The translations under genes were made by a program, and so were the position numbers. This document shows positions 32,099 through 41,350 of a stretch of DNA of 48,925 bases, piece after piece (position 1 is the stretch's first letter; each line of letters starts with the position of its first letter). This DNA comes from Thermoproteota archaeon (lineage in GTDB: Archaea > Thermoproteota > Thermoprotei_A > Sulfolobales > Ignisphaeraceae). The stretch is from the NCBI GenBank assembly GCA_013154235.1, contig JAADCV010000082.1, positions 1 through 48,925 of the forward strand, read 5' to 3'. The notes beneath the pieces are model-generated. The model was not told where the DNA came from, searched no databases, and worked only from the letters and a program-made list of their open reading frames with translations.

Positions 32099-33484
32099 TT
32101 GTGCGGGATAGCAGCTGCCTACCCCGTTGACAGCAGGGGGGTTGTGGAGTCCCTAGCATCCATACTACTAGAGCTCCAGCATAGGGGGCAGGAGGCTGCC
32201 GGGATAGCTGTGGTAACTAGGGATGGAAGGCTCAAGCTCCTAAGGGGCCCAGGAACCATCTTCGAGGCGATGCCCATCGAGAGGCTCCGCGAGCTAGCTT
32301 CTGAGGAGCCTGTGTGCGGCATCGGACACGTGAGGTACTCGACGAGCGGTGGATACATGGAGTACGGCGCTCAGCCCATCGTCGCTGGGAAGAGGCCTAG
32401 GATAGCCCTAGCGTTCAACGGAAACATAGTTAACTACGCCGAGATAGCGAGGATAGCTGGCCTAACCCACGTCCCTAGCGATGCCTACGCCCTAGCTGGG
32501 CTCGTGAGCTACCTAGCTACTGAGCACGGTGGGGACGTTATAGAGGCGCTGAGGGAGCTACCTAGCTACGTTGTCGGTAGCTACAGCCTAGCCATACTAA
32601 CTGACGAGCCTAGGATCGTGGTCGCTAGGGACCCCATAGGCTTCAGACCCCTATCGATATCGCTAGGCCCCGGGCTCTACGCAGCCTCCGAGAACCCAGC
32701 TCTCGAGGCTATAGGGCTAGAGCGGTGGAGAGAGGTCGAGCCCGGGGAGATAGTCTCCTTCGACGGCTCTTCGCTAGAGGTTACTAGGGCTAGGGGCGGC
32801 TCGGGAAGGGTAGCTCCCTGCATCTTCGAGTACGTCTACTTCTCGAGGCCGGACTCCGTGTTCAACGGCGTCGAGGTGTACAGCGCTAGGCTGAGGATGG
32901 GTATGGAGCTAGGCCGCAACGCTCCCGCCGAGGCAGACATAGTTATCCCGGTTCCAGACAGCGGTAGACCAGCAGCCATAGGCTTCAGCAGGGTTACTGG
33001 GATACCCATCGGGGAGGGCTTCGCTATAAACAAGTACCTTGGAAGGGGCTTCATATCGCCCCCATCGATTAGGGGAGCTGTAACGAGGCTGAAGTACGGC
33101 GTTATAAGGAGCGAGGTGAGGGGGAGGAGGGTTGTTCTCGTCGACGACTCGATAGTTAGGGGAACTACGATAAGGGCTCTCGCCTCTAGGATCTACCGAG
33201 CTGGAGCTAGGGAGGTTCACGTTAGGGTTGCCTCACCTCCCTTCCGCTACCCGTGCTTCATGGGTATAGACGTTCCGGTTAGGAGGGAGCTAGCTGCGTG
33301 GAGGAAGAGCCTAGGGGAGCTAGCGAAGGATCTCGGAGTGGATAGCGTTGCCTACAACACGCTCGAGAGCGTGGTTAAGGCAGTTGGGCTCCCGAGCGTG
33401 TGCCACGCCTGCTTTTCTGGGCTCTACCCCCTTCCCGGGATAGACCTTGAGGAGGTTGAGAGGGTTCTCGGGGTGAGGAGATGA
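32099..33484 (+). CDS. purF: PurF, glutamine PRPP amidotransferase (active copy)
   Basis: A 461-residue enzyme catalysing the first committed purine step. The TTG start makes the protein begin MCGIAAAYPV, leaving Cys2 as the N-terminal nucleophile after Met removal. Glutaminase elements follow: LQHRGQEAAGIA, GIGHVRYSTSG and AFNGNIVNY. The phosphoribosyltransferase half has CIFEYVYFSRPDSVFNG, the PRPP loop VVLVDDSIVRGTTIR (around residue 345) and the terminal CHACFSGLYPLPGID. A GGTGAT site precedes the TTG by eight bases. The next gene, a degenerate paralogue, overlaps the stop by four bases (ATGA). Confidence 0.96.
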   Translation: MCGIAAAYPVDSRGVVESLASILLELQHRGQEAAGIAVVTRDGRLKLLRGPGTIFEAMPIERLRELASEEPVCGIGHVRYSTSGGYMEYGAQPIVAGKRPRIALAFNGNIVNYAEIARIAGLTHVPSDAYALAGLVSYLATEHGGDVIEALRELPSYVVGSYSLAILTDEPRIVVARDPIGFRPLSISLGPGLYAASENPALEAIGLERWREVEPGEIVSFDGSSLEVTRARGGSGRVAPCIFEYVYFSRPDSVFNGVEVYSARLRMGMELGRNAPAEADIVIPVPDSGRPAAIGFSRVTGIPIGEGFAINKYLGRGFISPPSIRGAVTRLKYGVIRSEVRGRRVVLVDDSIVRGTTIRALASRIYRAGAREVHVRVASPPFRYPCFMGIDVPVRRELAAWRKSLGELAKDLGVDSVAYNTLESVVKAVGLPSVCHACFSGLYPLPGIDLEEVERVLGVRR

Positions 33485-34737
33485 GCGGTCTCCTAGCTAT
33501 AGCCTCGTTCAGCGAGGACGCTCCGGTTGGTAGGAGGGCTCTCTACGCGCTGAGGGCTCTCGAGCATAGGGGAGGGTCTAGAGCTGTAGCGTGCTTCGCT
33601 ACCGAGAAGGGGATCGAGTGCTCGTCCGGCGAGAGCGTGAGGGCATTGAGCGTGAGCCCCGGGGCTAGAGCTGTAGTGGCGGCTGTCTACAGCTCTCCGA
33701 GCGACTGCAGCGTCACTAGGATAGAGGCTGGTGGCGAGGAGGCTATAGCCCTCTGCTCAAGACCCTGCCCTGGCGCTAGGAGGGCTATCGAGGAGGCTGT
33801 TAGCGAGGCGCTTAGGGGGAGGAACCCGGTTATAGACACCGAGATACCGTCCTTCGTCGCCCTAACCAGCAGCGGGAGCATAGTTGCTGTTAGGGATAGC
33901 GCTGGCCTAACCCCCCTATCCGTAGGTGGGCTAGGGTTCGACGCTGCCGTGATAGCCTCGGAGACCCCAGCTATCGAGGTCAGCGGAGCTAGCCCAAGGG
34001 ACTGGCTGAGGCCTGGCGAAGGAGTTGTGGTCTCTAGGCATCTAGCTAAGAGGGTGGAGGTTAGGGGTGCTGCTAGGCGGGGCCACGCTCTATGCAGCTT
34101 CGAGCTCCTCTACATCGCTAGGCACGACGCTATCGTCGACGGTGTCCCGGTCTACAGCTTCAGGAAGATGCTTGGGTACGAGCTGGGTAGGGTCGCTAAG
34201 CTAAGCAGCATAGATGTGGTTACCGGTATTCCGGAGACAGCCATACCCTACGCGATAGGCCTATCGCAGGCTATAGGAAAGCCCTTCGAGATAGGGTTCG
34301 TTCCAACAGGTGGTGAGAGGATCCGGGCAGCGCTGCAGGGTGATCCGCTAGCTAGGCTTGTAGCGATACACATGAAGATGAATCCCGTTGCAAAGGCTCT
34401 GGAGGGCAAGAGCGTTGCGCTCGTCGACGACAGCATGGTTACCGGGGCTACGGCGAAGACCGTTTCGCAGATCCTTAGGTACCGCGTCGGCGTTAGGGAG
34501 CTCCACCTATTCATAGCTAGCCCGCCGCTCGTGAGCGACTGCCCCCACGGCGTGCTCAGCTACGATAGGGGGAGCCTCCTAGCGGCGAACATGAGCGCTA
34601 GGGACGCTGCTAGGTACCTAGAGGTGGATAGCCTCCACTGGGTCGATAGATCGTCGCTAGAGCTAGCCGCTAGAGTCTTTGGCGTGCCCCTCTGCGCGAA
34701 GTGCTTCGGCATCGGTGTAGTGGGTGGGTCTAGATGA
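33481..34737 (+). CDS. PurF-like protein, predicted inactive amidotransferase paralogue
   Basis: A 418-residue PurF homologue directly after purF. It starts MSGLLAIASFSEDAPVGRRALYALRALEHRGG, aligning with MCGI...LQHRGQ, but Cys2 is serine, and no GHxRY or NGxIxN elements are visible. In the transferase half CSFELLYIARHDAIVDGVPVYSFRKMLGYELG aligns well with PurF, while the PRPP loop reads VALVDDSMVTGATAKT, with R-G-T-T changed to T-G-A-T. The C-terminal CxxCFG is kept. Both active sites look lost although the frame is intact, so a structural or regulatory partner for PurF is more likely than an enzyme. ATG overlaps the purF stop; purD overlaps its stop. Confidence 0.85.
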   Translation: MSGLLAIASFSEDAPVGRRALYALRALEHRGGSRAVACFATEKGIECSSGESVRALSVSPGARAVVAAVYSSPSDCSVTRIEAGGEEAIALCSRPCPGARRAIEEAVSEALRGRNPVIDTEIPSFVALTSSGSIVAVRDSAGLTPLSVGGLGFDAAVIASETPAIEVSGASPRDWLRPGEGVVVSRHLAKRVEVRGAARRGHALCSFELLYIARHDAIVDGVPVYSFRKMLGYELGRVAKLSSIDVVTGIPETAIPYAIGLSQAIGKPFEIGFVPTGGERIRAALQGDPLARLVAIHMKMNPVAKALEGKSVALVDDSMVTGATAKTVSQILRYRVGVRELHLFIASPPLVSDCPHGVLSYDRGSLLAANMSARDAARYLEVDSLHWVDRSSLELAARVFGVPLCAKCFGIGVVGGSR

Positions 34738-36227
34738 AGGTGCTTATCGTTGGCTCTGGAGCTAGGGAGCACGCTCTAGCCCTCATGATGGCTAGGAGCA
34801 GCAGCGAGCCGAGGATCTACGTGGCTTCAGACTACGCTAACCCAGGGCTCAGCAGGGTTGCTGAGGAGAGCGGCGGCAAGCTCATGATCGCTAGGAGCAG
34901 CGATCCCGAGGCTGTCGCTAGGGTAGCTGAGGCAGTGTCGCCAGACCTCGTGGTCATAGGCCCTGAGGAGCCCCAGTTCGCTGGGGTTGCTGACGAGCTT
35001 AGGCGCAGGGGCTTCACCGTGTTCGGGGCTGGGAGGAGGTGCGCTGAGATCGAGAGGAGCAAGGTGTTTGCGAGGGAGCTCATGTGGAGGCACTCGATAC
35101 CGGGGAGGCTGTACTTCGCCGCCTTTAGGAGCGTTGAGGAGGCTCGCGAGTTCTCTAGGTTCGCTGGAGAGGTTGTTATCAAGCCAGCTAGGCAGGCGGG
35201 TGGCAAGGGAGTTAGGGTTCTCAGCGGGTACCGAGCCTACCTGCACGAGGACTACGAGGAGATGGCTAGGAGATCGATCGAGAGCGTTGCTAGCGGCGTG
35301 ATGAAGAGCTACAGCGACACGAAGTACACGGTGCTCGTGGAGCAGCTCGTCGAGGGAGTAGAGTACACAGCCACGCTGATCACCGACGGCAGCTACCACC
35401 TACCCCTACCGCTAGCCCAGGACCATCCCCACGCCTTCGACTTCGACATAGGTCCCGAGACAGGGGGCATGGGAAGCATCTCGGGGCCAGGGTGGCTCCT
35501 CCCGTTCATAGAGAGGGGTGAGTTCGAGAGGAGCGTCGAGATAGTGAGGAGAGCTGTTGAGGCTCTGCAGAGCGAGGTTGGGGAGAGGTACGTGGGGGCC
35601 ATAGCCGGGCAGATGATGCTCACAGGCCTCTGGGGGCCGACCGTGATAGAGTTCTACAGCAGGTTCGGCGATCCGGAGATAGCTAACCTCCTTCCAGTGG
35701 TCGAGAGCGACATGCTGGAGATACTCGATGCTGCTGCTAGCGGTAGGCTAGCATCGAAGAAGCTCGAGATCGACGAGACTCGGGCTGTCGTGGTGAAGGC
35801 TGTTGCTCCAGCGGGGTACCCGCTTAGGAAGAGCTTGGGTAAGGGGCACCCGATAGCTGTTGACGAGGCTAGGGCTAGGGAGCTCGGGTGCGTGGTTCTC
35901 TACGGAAGCGTCGAGATGAGGGGGAGCGAGATGGTTACGAGGGGCTCTAGAGCTATAGAGATCGTGTGCACAGCTAGCTCCCACGAGGAGGCTGCTAGGC
36001 TAGCTAATAGGGTGGCTGCGGAGTGCGTTAGGAGCCTCGACGGCTGGCCACTGTTCTTCAGGAGCGATATAGGGACCTCTAGGCTGCTCTCGAAGAGGGT
36101 TGAGCTAGCTCAGCGCGTTAGGAGAGTGTATAGGTCTAAGGAGGCTGCTGGAACCCTCGGAGAGTTCTACGTGTGGGTACCTGGAAAGGGATTCTTCTCG
36201 AACCCCATACTCGCTCGAGGGAGGTGA
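34734..36227 (+). CDS. purD: PurD, GAR synthetase
   Basis: A 497-residue ATP-grasp enzyme joining glycine to phosphoribosylamine. MKVLIVGSGAREHALALMMARS is the classical PurD start. LVVIGPEEPQFAGVADELRRRGFTVFGAGR (about residue 74-103) matches the GPE.PL..G..D.L...G...FGP block. VVIKPARQAGGKGVRVLSGY is the ATP-grasp loop. ETGGMGSISGPGWLLPF and the metal site GLWGPTVIEFYSRFGDPEIANLLP follow. It is about 60 residues longer than bacterial enzymes, with the extra length near the C-terminus. ATG overlaps the end of the PurF-like gene, and purT starts over its stop behind GGGAGGTG. Confidence 0.95.
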   Translation: MKVLIVGSGAREHALALMMARSSSEPRIYVASDYANPGLSRVAEESGGKLMIARSSDPEAVARVAEAVSPDLVVIGPEEPQFAGVADELRRRGFTVFGAGRRCAEIERSKVFARELMWRHSIPGRLYFAAFRSVEEAREFSRFAGEVVIKPARQAGGKGVRVLSGYRAYLHEDYEEMARRSIESVASGVMKSYSDTKYTVLVEQLVEGVEYTATLITDGSYHLPLPLAQDHPHAFDFDIGPETGGMGSISGPGWLLPFIERGEFERSVEIVRRAVEALQSEVGERYVGAIAGQMMLTGLWGPTVIEFYSRFGDPEIANLLPVVESDMLEILDAAASGRLASKKLEIDETRAVVVKAVAPAGYPLRKSLGKGHPIAVDEARARELGCVVLYGSVEMRGSEMVTRGSRAIEIVCTASSHEEAARLANRVAAECVRSLDGWPLFFRSDIGTSRLLSKRVELAQRVRRVYRSKEAAGTLGEFYVWVPGKGFFSNPILARGR

Positions 36228-37444
36228 TGCGCGTGGTTAGCTGGACTAGCCCAATGGTTGGGAGCCCCGCTAAGATACTGCTGCTGGGATCCGGCGAGCT
36301 CGGGAAGGAGGTTGCTATCGAGGCGCAGAGGCTAGGCGTTGAGGTGGTTGCGGTAGATAGGTACGACTGGGCTCCAGCGATGCACGTAGCTCACAGGAGG
36401 TACGTTATCGACATGATGAATCCCAGGGCTGTTAGGGCTGTTGTCGAGAGGGAGAGGCCGACAGCGATAGTGCCGGAGATCGAGGCTGTGAGCACCGAGG
36501 CCCTCGAGGAGCTCGAGGCTGAGGGCTACAGGGTTGTGCCTAACGCTAGAGCCGTGAAGATAGCTATGAATAGGATAGAGCTGAGGAGGTTCGCAGCTGA
36601 GCAGCTTGGGCTCCCAACAACTAGGTACGCCTTCGCATCGAGCGCTGAGGAGGCCTACGAGGCTTGCGAGAAGGTTGGGTACCCATGCCTGCTGAAGCCA
36701 GAGATGAGCAGCAGCGGACATGGACACGCGCTGGTGAGAGAGCCCAGTAGGGAGGGGGTTGAGGAGGCTTACCGCTACGCTGTTACCCACGCTAGGGGGA
36801 GGAGCGGCAGGGTAATCGTGGAGGAGTTCGTTAAGCTGAGATCCGAGCTTACGGTGCTAGCCTACAGAGCTGTGGATCAAGATGGCGCTGTGCGAACCGA
36901 GGCCTGCGAACCTGTTGAGCACTGGAGGTACGGAAGGTTCCACTACGTGGAGTCGTGGCAGCCAGCAACACTTCCGCAGGATGTTCTGAGGAGGGCTGAG
37001 GAGATGGGTAAGAGGGTTGCTGAGGCCCTAGGGGGCTTGGGGATCTTCGGCGTCGAGATCCTCTACACCGAGGATGGTAGGGTGCTCTTCAGCGAGGTTG
37101 CTCCTAGACCCCACGACACGGGGCTCGTGACCATAGCTAGCCAGGAGATCAGCGAGTTCGCTATACACGTTAGGGCAGCGCTAGAGCTCCCCGTGCCCAA
37201 GCCAAGGATAGTGTCTCCAGCAGCTAGCTACGCTATCTACGCTGAGGAGGATGGTGTCTGGGCTCCTAGGATCGAGGGCTTGGAGAGAGCGCTATCCATA
37301 CCCGGGGTCACGGTGCTCGTCTTCGGAAAGCCGTTCACCTACCGCGGCAGGAGGATGGCTGTGGTGATAGCTAGGGGGATGAGCGTGGACGATGCTAGGA
37401 GGAGGGCTAGGGAGGCAGCTGAGCGAATCTCGATTGTTGGGTGA
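36227..37444 (+). CDS. purT: PurT, formate-dependent GAR transformylase
   Basis: A ~405-residue ATP-grasp enzyme making FGAR from GAR, formate and [45 protein letters not shown] is the PurT N-terminal signature. The nucleotide loop is [18 protein letters not shown] (about residue 150-170), and [27 protein letters not shown] gives the metal-binding and catalytic region. The ORF track begins 54 bases earlier inside purD; ATG 36227 is preferred because it overlaps the purD stop and follows GGGAGGTG. With PurP it frees the pathway from folate. purE follows over the stop codon region. Confidence 0.94.
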   Translation: MRVVSWTSPMVGSPAKILLLGSGELGKEVAIEAQRLGVEVVAVDRYDWAPAMHVAHRRYVIDMMNPRAVRAVVERERPTAIVPEIEAVSTEALEELEAEGYRVVPNARAVKIAMNRIELRRFAAEQLGLPTTRYAFASSAEEAYEACEKVGYPCLLKPEMSSSGHGHALVREPSREGVEEAYRYAVTHARGRSGRVIVEEFVKLRSELTVLAYRAVDQDGAVRTEACEPVEHWRYGRFHYVESWQPATLPQDVLRRAEEMGKRVAEALGGLGIFGVEILYTEDGRVLFSEVAPRPHDTGLVTIASQEISEFAIHVRAALELPVPKPRIVSPAASYAIYAEEDGVWAPRIEGLERALSIPGVTVLVFGKPFTYRGRRMAVVIARGMSVDDARRRAREAAERISIVG

Positions 37445-37449
37445 TCCCC

Positions 37450-37857
37450 ATGGCGTGCAGGGGTAAGGTGGCTATAGTCGTGGGTAGCCAAAGGGATCTC
37501 GAGTTTGCTGAGAGAGCAGCTAAGATACTCGTGGAGCACGGGGTGGACGTCGATATACAGGTGCTTAGCGCTCATAGGAACCCTAGGGAGCTCGAGAAGT
37601 ACATTGCTGAGAGCGACGCCGACGTGTTCATAGCTATGGCTGGGCTAGCAGCCCACCTACCGGGGTTCATAGCCTCTAGAACCAAGAAGCCCGTCATCGG
37701 CGTCCCCCTAAACGTTGCCCTAGGGGGCCTAGACGCGCTGCTGAGCATAGTCCAGATGCCTAGGGGAGTCCCCGTAGCAACCGTAGGCATAAACAACGCT
37801 GAGAACGCAGCTCACCTAGCCCTAAGGATCCTATCGCTGTGCAGGGAAGAGCGTTGA
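37450..37857 (+). CDS. purE: PurE, AIR carboxylase / N5-CAIR mutase
   Basis: A 135-residue PurE starting [27 protein letters not shown]. The conserved [12 protein letters not shown] (usual SAHRTP) and [10 protein letters not shown] plus [42 protein letters not shown] complete the family pattern. It converts AIR to CAIR, directly with CO2 (class II) or from N5-CAIR (class I). No purK is in the window, so the class is open; high CO2 or a class II enzyme would make PurK unnecessary. ATG 37450 is preferred over GTG 37441. The purM TTG overlaps its stop (TTGA). Confidence 0.92.
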   Translation: MACRGKVAIVVGSQRDLEFAERAAKILVEHGVDVDIQVLSAHRNPRELEKYIAESDADVFIAMAGLAAHLPGFIASRTKKPVIGVPLNVALGGLDALLSIVQMPRGVPVATVGINNAENAAHLALRILSLCREER

Positions 37858-38873
37858 GCAGCTGGACCTATGCCAAGGCTGGGCTAGACCTCTCGAAGCA
37901 CTGGGAGATGCATAGGTACGCTAGGCAGCTAGCTGAGGAGATAGCTAGGGAGCTAGGGATCGAGGTTAGGGAGAGCGGTGGCTATGCCACAAGCATAAGG
38001 GTTGGGGACCTAGAGCTGTGCCTACACATAGACGGTGTCGGGACCAAGACTCTCGTCCTCGAGAAGCTGGGGAAGCTGGAGGTAGCTGGGTGGGACTGCG
38101 TAGCTATGAACGTCAACGACGTTGCGTGCGGAGGCTTTAGGCCAGTAGCTCTCGTAGACTACGTTGCTCTGCCTAGCGACGATGTCGAGACCTTCTCCAA
38201 GGTGATGCACGGCGTCGCAGCTGCAGCTAGGGAGAGCAGGGTCGTTATTCTAGGTGGTGAGACAGCTGTGCTTCGAGACCTAGCTAGCGGTGTTGATGCT
38301 GCGTGCGCAGTGCTAGGCACGAAGATCCGCAAAGACTTCGAGAACCGCGCTAGGGATGGAGACCTTGTTATAGGTGTCGAGAGCTGGGGGCTACACGCGA
38401 ATGGATACACCCTAGTTAGGAGAGTTCTCGAGAGCCGCGGAATAGGGTATAGAAGCGTTGTTGAAGGCGTTGACCTAGGGGAGGAGCTGTGCAAGCCAAC
38501 AGCTATCTACTCGAACCTCCTCGTCGACGCGATTAGGAGGGGGCTACTAACCTCAGCTGCCCACATAACCGGGGGCGCCTTCACCAAGGTTAGGAGGGTT
38601 CTTGGAAGCGAGCTAGATGCTAAGCTAAGCATGCCTGAGCCCCCACCTATCTTCAAGGTGGTTCAGGAGCTTGGGAGAATCCCGACGAGCGAGATGTACA
38701 GGGTTTTCAACATGGGTGTAGGGCTCGTTCTAACAGCTCCCCCCGCTAGCGTTGAGGAGCTGGGTAAGCTCATCGAGAGCTACGGCTTCAGGTGGTGGGT
38801 TCTAGGAAGGGTTTTTCGAGGCTCTGGACGCGTCCTGTTAAAGACTTTCGATGGTGAGAGGATTGAGTTCTAG
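37854..38873 (+). CDS. purM: PurM, AIR synthetase
   Basis: A ~339-residue PurM closing the imidazole ring of [21 protein letters not shown] is the Y..(A)G(V)(D)(I) N-terminus; [49 protein letters not shown] gives the T..D(G)VGTK and D.V(A)MN.ND....G..P..F.DY blocks; [11 protein letters not shown] and [13 protein letters not shown] complete it. TTG 37854 overlaps the purE stop and is preferred to the GTG 15 bases earlier. All ATP-binding residues seem to be present. The gene is followed by a second purP-type gene over its last codons. Confidence 0.94.
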   Translation: MSSWTYAKAGLDLSKHWEMHRYARQLAEEIARELGIEVRESGGYATSIRVGDLELCLHIDGVGTKTLVLEKLGKLEVAGWDCVAMNVNDVACGGFRPVALVDYVALPSDDVETFSKVMHGVAAAARESRVVILGGETAVLRDLASGVDAACAVLGTKIRKDFENRARDGDLVIGVESWGLHANGYTLVRRVLESRGIGYRSVVEGVDLGEELCKPTAIYSNLLVDAIRRGLLTSAAHITGGAFTKVRRVLGSELDAKLSMPEPPPIFKVVQELGRIPTSEMYRVFNMGVGLVLTAPPASVEELGKLIESYGFRWWVLGRVFRGSGRVLLKTFDGERIEF

Positions 38874-39981
38874 GCCCATAGACGTAGAGTCCATTCTAAG
38901 GGGATACGATCTATCGCCTAGGAGCGTGACCGTAGCTGCTATAGCTAGCCACTCAGCTCTAGACGTGTTCGACGGAGCTAAGGACGAGGGTCTTAGGACG
39001 CTAGCTATCTGCAGAAGGGATAGGGTTAGGGCCTACAGGGAGTTCTCGAGGGTTGTCGACGAGCTGATGGTTCTCGATAGCTACGCTGACATCGTTAGGG
39101 AGGAGAACGCTGAGAAGCTGAGGAGGATGAACGCTATACTTGTCCCCAACAGGAGCTTCTCGGTCTACGTTGGGTACGACGCTATAGAGACTAGGCTGCG
39201 CGTACCGGTGTTCGGCAACAGGTACCTCCTTAGGTACGAGGAGAGGCACGGGGAGAGGAGCTACTATAGGCTGCTGGACGAGGCTGGGATTAGGAGGCCT
39301 AAGACGTTCTCGTCTCCAGACGAGATAGATAGGCCAGTAATGGTGAAGATGCCCCACGCTAGGAAGAGGGTCGAGAGAGGATTCTTCGTCGCTGTCGATA
39401 GGGATGACTTCTGGAGGAAGTTCAGGAAGCTTGTTAGCGACGGCGTTGTTAGGGAGGAGGATCTGCCTAGAGCATCCATCGAGGAGCTGGTGCTAGGGGC
39501 TCACTTCAACGTCAACTACTTCCGCAGCATTGCTAGGGATAGAATAGAGCTCCTCAGCATCGATAGGAGGATCCAGACAAACCTAGACGGCGTGCTCAAG
39601 CTCCCAGCCCCGATCCAGCAGGAGGTTCTGGAGGTCTTCGACGTCGAGATGATCGAGATAGGGCACGAGGCTGCGACCATTAGGGAGAGCATGCTCCACA
39701 AGCTCTTCGACGTCGGCGAGGCGTTCGTTAGAGCTAGCGAAAGGATAGAGCCCCCTGGGGTCATAGGGCCATTCACACTGCAGCTCATGGTGACCCCGGA
39801 CCTCGATATCGTGGTGTTCGACGTCGCGCTGAGGATAGGGGGTGGGACCAACATATACATGGGTGTAGGGAGCCAGTACAGCAAGCTGTACTTCGGCAAG
39901 CCCATCAGCATGGGTAGGAGGATCGCTATGGAGATCCGGGAGTGCCTAGAGTCGAGCTGCATCGACAGGATCGTTACCTAG
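38863..39981 (+). CDS. purP: PurP paralogue (PurP2), divergent ATP-grasp
   Basis: A ~372-residue protein related over its whole length to the PurP at the other end of the cluster: VAAIASHSALDVFDGAKDEGLRTLAI, the central grasp region, GPFTLQLMVTPDLDIVVFDVALRIGGGTNIY and SMGRRIAMEI. The nucleotide loop is changed, from [12 protein letters not shown] to KMPHARKRVERGFF, losing its glycines. It may have another substrate or be inactive; archaeal genomes with two purP-type genes often carry one such divergent copy. TTG 38863 is preferred because GGTGA lies five bases upstream; ATG 38851 is the alternative. It overlaps purM. Confidence 0.85.
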   Translation: MSSRPIDVESILRGYDLSPRSVTVAAIASHSALDVFDGAKDEGLRTLAICRRDRVRAYREFSRVVDELMVLDSYADIVREENAEKLRRMNAILVPNRSFSVYVGYDAIETRLRVPVFGNRYLLRYEERHGERSYYRLLDEAGIRRPKTFSSPDEIDRPVMVKMPHARKRVERGFFVAVDRDDFWRKFRKLVSDGVVREEDLPRASIEELVLGAHFNVNYFRSIARDRIELLSIDRRIQTNLDGVLKLPAPIQQEVLEVFDVEMIEIGHEAATIRESMLHKLFDVGEAFVRASERIEPPGVIGPFTLQLMVTPDLDIVVFDVALRIGGGTNIYMGVGSQYSKLYFGKPISMGRRIAMEIRECLESSCIDRIVT

Positions 39982-40002
39982 GCCTAGAGGTGCTCTAACG
40001 CT

Positions 40003-41346
40003 ATGGAGCTACCCTTCGTGTGCCCCCTAGACTGGAGGTACGGATCCGAGGAGATGAGGAGGCTCTTCACCCTAGACGCTATGGTTAGGAGGCTGGTCGA
40101 GGTCGAGAAGGCTATCTACCTAGGGCTCGTCGAGGCTGGGATAGCTCCTAGGAGCTGCCTAGAGGTCGTAGAGAAGTGCTTCAGCGTCGATCCTAGGGAG
40201 GTGTACGAGCTCGAGAAGAGGATCGGGCACGACGTTGCCTCGCTCACCTACATCCTAGGCGAGAGGTGCGGGGAGTGCGGCAACTACGTGCATCTAGGGG
40301 CTACGAGCTACGACGTTGTCGACACAGCGTGGGCTCTAGCGATACGCGACGCCCTAGCGATAATCAAGGAGAGGCTCCGCAGAGTGGTTAAGCTCCTCGA
40401 GGATGCTGCTAGGAGGTACATCGACCTTGTCATGGTTGGGAGAACCCATGGTCAGCACGCGCTTCCCATAACCCTAGGCTTCAAGTTCGCTAACTACGTC
40501 TACGAGCTCTCTAGGAGCTACGAGAGGCTGTGCTGCGCTGAGGAGAGGGTTGCTAAGGGCAAGGTCTCTGGAGCTGTTGGAACGATGGCTGGGTGGATGG
40601 GTAGGGGGCTAGCTGTGGAGGCTGCTGTCTCTAGAGCTCTTGGGCTACCGATGCACGAGATATCGACTCAGGTAGCTCCTAGGGATGGGTTTGCCGAGCT
40701 CGTAGCTGCTCTAGCTATCTTAGGGAGCTCCCTGGATAGGCTAGCTCTAGAGGTTAGAGAGCTGAGCAGGCCGGAGATACACGAGGTTGTGGAGGTTCAT
40801 GGAGGTGTGGGCAGCAGCACGATGCCCCACAAGATGAATCCGGTTATAGCTGAGAGGGTGAGCGGGCTAGCTAAGGTTCTTCGAGGGCTCGTGATCACGG
40901 CGCTCGAGAACGTTCCGCTTATGCACGAGAGGGATCTGACGAATAGCAGTAGCGAGAGGATACTGATTCCCCACGCCCTCCTCGTAGCGGATCAGATGCT
41001 CATAGACTGCGAGAGGATGCTTAGGAGCCTCCGAATCGATGAGGATGCTATCGATAGGAACCTTAAGCTCTCTAGGGGTTGGAACATGGTTGAGTGCATC
41101 ATGGTTAAGCTGGTTGAGAAGGGCGTTCCTAGGCACGAGGCTCATAGGCACCTAGCTAAGCTAGCTAGGGAGCTCAGCGGGGAGAGGAGCGCGCTAGAGG
41201 CTCTATCTAGCGACCCGCTAGTATCCCAGAAGCTGAGCCCCGAGGAGATTAGGTGGTGTCTCGAGCCCCGGAACTACCTAGGTAACTACCGGGAGCTTGT
41301 TGAGAGGGCTCTGAGCTACGCGGAGAGGGCTCTCTCGAGGTGCTAG
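40003..41346 (+). CDS. purB: PurB, adenylosuccinate lyase
   Basis: A 447-residue lyase of the fumarase/aspartase superfamily acting twice in purine synthesis, on SAICAR and on adenylosuccinate. Conserved region 1 is HLGATSYDVVDTAWALAIRDAL (about residue 97-118), region 2 is MVGRTHGQHALPITLGFKFANY with the catalytic His, and region 3 is the signature GSSTMPHKMNPVIAERVSGLAK (about 270-291). SNSSERILIPHALL follows, as in archaeal enzymes. ATG 40003 is preceded by GAGGTG. It follows purP2 by 21 bases and precedes purA by four. Confidence 0.96.
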   Translation: MELPFVCPLDWRYGSEEMRRLFTLDAMVRRLVEVEKAIYLGLVEAGIAPRSCLEVVEKCFSVDPREVYELEKRIGHDVASLTYILGERCGECGNYVHLGATSYDVVDTAWALAIRDALAIIKERLRRVVKLLEDAARRYIDLVMVGRTHGQHALPITLGFKFANYVYELSRSYERLCCAEERVAKGKVSGAVGTMAGWMGRGLAVEAAVSRALGLPMHEISTQVAPRDGFAELVAALAILGSSLDRLALEVRELSRPEIHEVVEVHGGVGSSTMPHKMNPVIAERVSGLAKVLRGLVITALENVPLMHERDLTNSSSERILIPHALLVADQMLIDCERMLRSLRIDEDAIDRNLKLSRGWNMVECIMVKLVEKGVPRHEAHRHLAKLARELSGERSALEALSSDPLVSQKLSPEEIRWCLEPRNYLGNYRELVERALSYAERALSRC

Positions 41347-41350
41347 CTAG

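Noticed and set aside
34827-35399. 190-codon minus-strand ORF opposite purD
   Set aside because: purD is unmistakable in sense; the antisense frame is a GC-rich shadow.
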